A program made the position numbers and the translations under genes. From NCBI GenBank assembly GCA_934631055.1, contig CAKTXP010000087.1:1-9487 (forward strand): DNA of 9,487 nucleotides, written 5' to 3'. How positions within the stretch are numbered: position 1 is the stretch's first letter; the number at the start of each line of letters is the position of its first letter. Shown one piece after another: positions 7,625 through 9,487 of this stretch. This DNA comes from an uncultured Clostridia bacterium. GTDB lineage: Bacteria; Bacillota; Clostridia; Christensenellales; Aristaeellaceae. The notes under the pieces are model-generated. The model saw nothing but the letters and a program-made list of their open reading frames with translations, made no database searches and had not been told where the DNA came from.

Positions 7625-7645
7625 CCAGGAACCTGAGGTTCCTGG
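7625..7645. repeat. Hairpin H2 of repeat copy 2
   Basis: This is a perfect 9-base-pair stem (CCAGGAACC, 7625-7633, with GGTTCCTGG, 7637-7645) and a TGA loop. It is related to H3 on the other side of the core. No U-tract follows. Confidence 0.8.
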
Positions 7646-7653
7646 ACTTCCCG

Positions 7654-7742
7654 ATTCGCTTCGCGCCGGTTTGAATAGGCATAAGCATACGATGCGCATG
7701 CGCATCGTTCGATAAAGATGATTTAAACTGCCGCGAAGCGAA
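7654..7742. repeat. Inverted core of repeat copy 2
   Basis: The terminal inverted repeats (7655-7672 and 7725-7742, two mismatches) read TTCGCTTCGCG at the left and CGCGAAGCGAA at the right. The perfect 20-base palindrome lies at 7689-7708 and is identical to that at 50-69. The core is oriented opposite to the one at 16-104. A diagnostic base near the inner edge of the terminal repeat supports this: C on the left and G on the right here (reading outside-in), the reverse in copy 1. Confidence 0.85.
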
Positions 7743-7750
7743 AAAAGGGT

Positions 7751-7771
7751 GCAGGGAACAAGGTTCCCTGC
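7751..7771. repeat. Hairpin H3 of repeat copy 2
   Basis: This is a perfect 9-base-pair stem (GCAGGGAAC with GTTCCCTGC) and an AAG loop, identical to 112-132 and in the same orientation, with the same AAAGGGT lead-in. Confidence 0.85.
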
Positions 7772-7775
7772 CGGG

Positions 7776-7796
7776 GTTTGGGGTGGAACCCCAAAC
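7776..7796. repeat. Hairpin H4 of repeat copy 2
   Basis: This is a perfect 9-base-pair stem (GTTTGGGGT with ACCCCAAAC) and a GGA loop. It ends 47 bases before the next start codon. The right arm is followed by GTTCTCCGTTTT, which resembles the sequence after 292 upstream of recQ. It may lie in the leader of the cardiolipin synthase gene, but no promoter can be assigned. Confidence 0.75.
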
Positions 7797-7843
7797 GTTC
7801 TCCGTTTTGCGCGACGTAGTGTACCTAAGAAAGGAGCGGTTTC

Positions 7844-9394
7844 ATGGACACGCTGGAGGGTAAGAAAAAGACACAGAACGGCGTCAAGCACGGCGTTTTC
7901 TCCGCGCTGGCGATTTTGCTGCAAGCCATCTTCTTCATCAACATGTTCACCAAGATGAACCAGTATTTTGAGTGGATCGACTGGGCAACGCGCCTGCTTT
8001 CGACCCTGCTCGTCCTCAAAATCTACGCCCAGCATCAGACGGCGACGATGAAGATGCCGTGGATCATTCTGATTCTGCTGTTCCCCATCCTCGGCGTGGC
8101 GCTGTACCTGATGGTCGGTCTGGACGGCGGTACGAAGATGATGAGCAGGCGCTATCGCGAGGTGGACGCAAAGCTGTTCATGATGCTGCCGGAGAACGGG
8201 GACGTCCTCGAAAGATTGAAAGAAAAAGAACCGAAGGCAGGCGGTATCGCGTCGTACCTGAACCGCTATGCGAAGTATCCGGTCTATGAGAATACGAAGC
8301 TCGTCTATTTCGACGAAGCGGAGAAGGGATTGGAAGCTCAGCTCGCGGATCTCGCAAAGGCGGAGAAGTTCATCTTCATGGAGTATCATGCCATCGAGGA
8401 TGCGCAGGCATGGGAGAGTATTCAGCAGGTGCTGGAGGAACGCGTCAAGGCGGGCGTAGAGGTTCGCGTGTTCTATGACGACATGGGTTCCATCGGCTTT
8501 GTCAACAAGAAGTTTGCCGAGAAGCTGGAAGCGGTCGGAATCCGGTGCCATGTGTTCAATCCGGTGCATCCGGTGGTGAACGTATTCCTCAACAACCGCG
8601 ACCACAGGAAGATTACGGTCATCGACGGAAAAATCGGCTACACGGGCGGCTACAATTTGGCGAACGAGTATTTCAATATCACCCATCCCTACGGGCAGTG
8701 GAAGGATACGGGCGTGCGAATGGAGGGCGACGCCGTGCGCTCGCTGACGGCTACGTTCCTTGAAATGTGGAACGCGTCGCTGAGGACGGAAAGCGACGAG
8801 GACACGGCGCTCGAAGCGTATTTCCCGATCCATGCGGCAGAGGGGAACGGCTTCATCCAGCCCTATGCGGACAGCCCGCTGGATGACGAGCATGTCGGCG
8901 AAGAGGTCTATATCAGCATGGCGAACAAGGCGGAAAAATACTGCTGGTTCATCACGCCGTACCTCATCATCACGGACGAGATGACGCATGCGCTGTCGCT
9001 GGCGGCGAAGCGAGGCGTGGATGTGCGCATCATCACGCCGGGCATACCGGATAAGAAGATGGTCTACAACGTGACGCGCTCGTTTTACAACGGCGTAGTG
9101 CGCAACGGCGTGCGCGTTTTCGAATGGACACCGGGCTTCTGCCACGCGAAGATGAGCATTGCGGACGACTGCATGGCGACCTGCGGGACCATCAATCTGG
9201 ATTACAGGAGCCTGTATCATCACTTTGAAAACGGCTGCTTCATGGCGGACTGCGACGCCGTCGCGGATATCCGCGCAGACTTTGAAAGCATCATGGCGCA
9301 GAGCCGCGAGGTGACGCAGCAGTACAAGGAAGGGCGCAGCGCGACCCTGCGGCTGGGGCAGCTCGTCATGCGGTTCTTTGCGGAGCTGCTGTAA
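7844..9394 (+). CDS. cls: Cardiolipin synthase (phospholipase D superfamily, two HKD motifs)
   Basis: This 516-residue membrane enzyme condenses two phosphatidylglycerol molecules to cardiolipin and glycerol at the cytoplasmic membrane. The N-terminal part has hydrophobic segments at about residues 17-35, 48-62 and 72-92. The stretch ending in LLFPILGVALYLMVG (78-92) is the typical PLDNc_N segment. Two phosphatidyl-transfer domains follow. The first HKD motif is H254-x-K256-x4-D261 (HRKITVID, then GKIGYTGGYN). The second is H434-x-K436-x4-D441 (HAKMSIAD), with GTINLDYRS (448-456) downstream. All catalytic residues are present, so the enzyme should be active. Length is usual for bacterial Cls (about 480-520). 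ATG 7844 follows AAAGGAG (7830-7836) at a 7-base spacing. The gene stands behind the repeat and is probably its own transcription unit. Confidence 0.95.
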   Translation: MDTLEGKKKTQNGVKHGVFSALAILLQAIFFINMFTKMNQYFEWIDWATRLLSTLLVLKIYAQHQTATMKMPWIILILLFPILGVALYLMVGLDGGTKMMSRRYREVDAKLFMMLPENGDVLERLKEKEPKAGGIASYLNRYAKYPVYENTKLVYFDEAEKGLEAQLADLAKAEKFIFMEYHAIEDAQAWESIQQVLEERVKAGVEVRVFYDDMGSIGFVNKKFAEKLEAVGIRCHVFNPVHPVVNVFLNNRDHRKITVIDGKIGYTGGYNLANEYFNITHPYGQWKDTGVRMEGDAVRSLTATFLEMWNASLRTESDEDTALEAYFPIHAAEGNGFIQPYADSPLDDEHVGEEVYISMANKAEKYCWFITPYLIITDEMTHALSLAAKRGVDVRIITPGIPDKKMVYNVTRSFYNGVVRNGVRVFEWTPGFCHAKMSIADDCMATCGTINLDYRSLYHHFENGCFMADCDAVADIRADFESIMAQSREVTQQYKEGRSATLRLGQLVMRFFAELL

Positions 9395-9466
9395 AAAACG
9401 CACAGGACAGGCGACTGACCCAACGCGCGAAATTGTCATTTTTTTAGCATTTTCGCAAAAAGCCCA

Positions 9467-9472
9467 TTGATT
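9467..9472 (+). promoter_or_regulatory. Possible -35 box of a promoter running off the window
   Basis: TTGATT sits in an AT-rich stretch followed by a T-run. A -10 box at normal spacing would begin near 9490, beyond the last base, so this cannot be confirmed. Between the cls stop and this point I see only a weak GCGAAA/TTTCGC pairing (9427-9432, 9451-9456) and no firm terminator. Confidence 0.2.
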
Positions 9473-9487
9473 TTTTTCCTGCGTTGC

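Larger units (their letters stand above)
7596..7797. repeat. Composite palindromic repeat, copy 2 (complete)
   Basis: This element of about 200 bases fills most of the gap between the MATE gene and the cardiolipin synthase gene. Its order is hairpin H1 (7602-7618), hairpin H2 (7625-7645), the 89-base core (7654-7742), hairpin H3 (7751-7771) and hairpin H4 (7776-7796). The reverse complement of H1-H2 resembles H3-H4, including a shared GGGGTTTGGGG run, so the whole unit is a quasi-palindrome made of smaller palindromes. No protein or tRNA is visible within it. It resembles REP/BIME or miniature transposable elements in architecture only; I do not recognise it as a named family. Confidence 0.85.

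Noticed and set aside
7547..9439. 630-residue open frame on the - strand opposite cls
   Set aside because: It lies antisense to a gene with both catalytic HKD motifs, runs through the palindromic repeat, is rich in R, H, Q and A, and shows no recognisable domain; it is a product of high GC content.

Overview
The window looks like chromosomal DNA from a fairly GC-rich (about 60 %, by eye) member of the Bacillota, most likely a gut-type Clostridia lineage. This rests on strong AGGAGG-type ribosome binding sites, a clostridial-style cardiolipin synthase and MATE protein, and the intergenic mosaic of GC-rich hairpins. The exact order or family cannot be read from the sequence. All six convincing genes lie on the + strand, and the high GC content produces many long but spurious antisense ORFs.

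Layout: (1) Positions 1-319 hold no gene. They hold a truncated copy of a composite palindromic repeat and a further run of small hairpins that lead up to recQ. (2) Positions 320-5105 form a tight three-gene unit. It is a full-length RecQ helicase followed by two tandem paralogous multi-spanning membrane proteins of GT-C glycosyltransferase type, each joined to its predecessor by a 4-base stop/start overlap. (3) After a 93-base gap come an NAD(P)-dependent Ldh_2-family dehydrogenase (start corrected to 5199) and, 3 bases later, a MATE-family exporter. (4) Positions 7590-7843 hold a second, complete copy of the composite palindromic repeat. (5) A cardiolipin synthase with both HKD motifs occupies 7844-9394. 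(6) The last 93 bases are AT-rich and may hold the start of a promoter for a gene beyond the window.

Functionally, four of the six genes concern the envelope (two probable polyprenyl-sugar glycosyltransferases, an efflux pump and cardiolipin synthesis). RecQ acts on DNA, and the dehydrogenase is a soluble oxidoreductase of unknown substrate. No known defence system, prophage, transposase or CRISPR array is visible.

The most unusual content is the repeat. It is about 200 bases long and quasi-palindromic over its whole length, built as hairpin-hairpin-core-hairpin-hairpin around a perfect 20-base palindrome. Its two copies share direct-orientation flanking hairpins, but their 89-base cores are in opposite orientation. 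This suggests that the core flips or is exchanged independently of its flanks.
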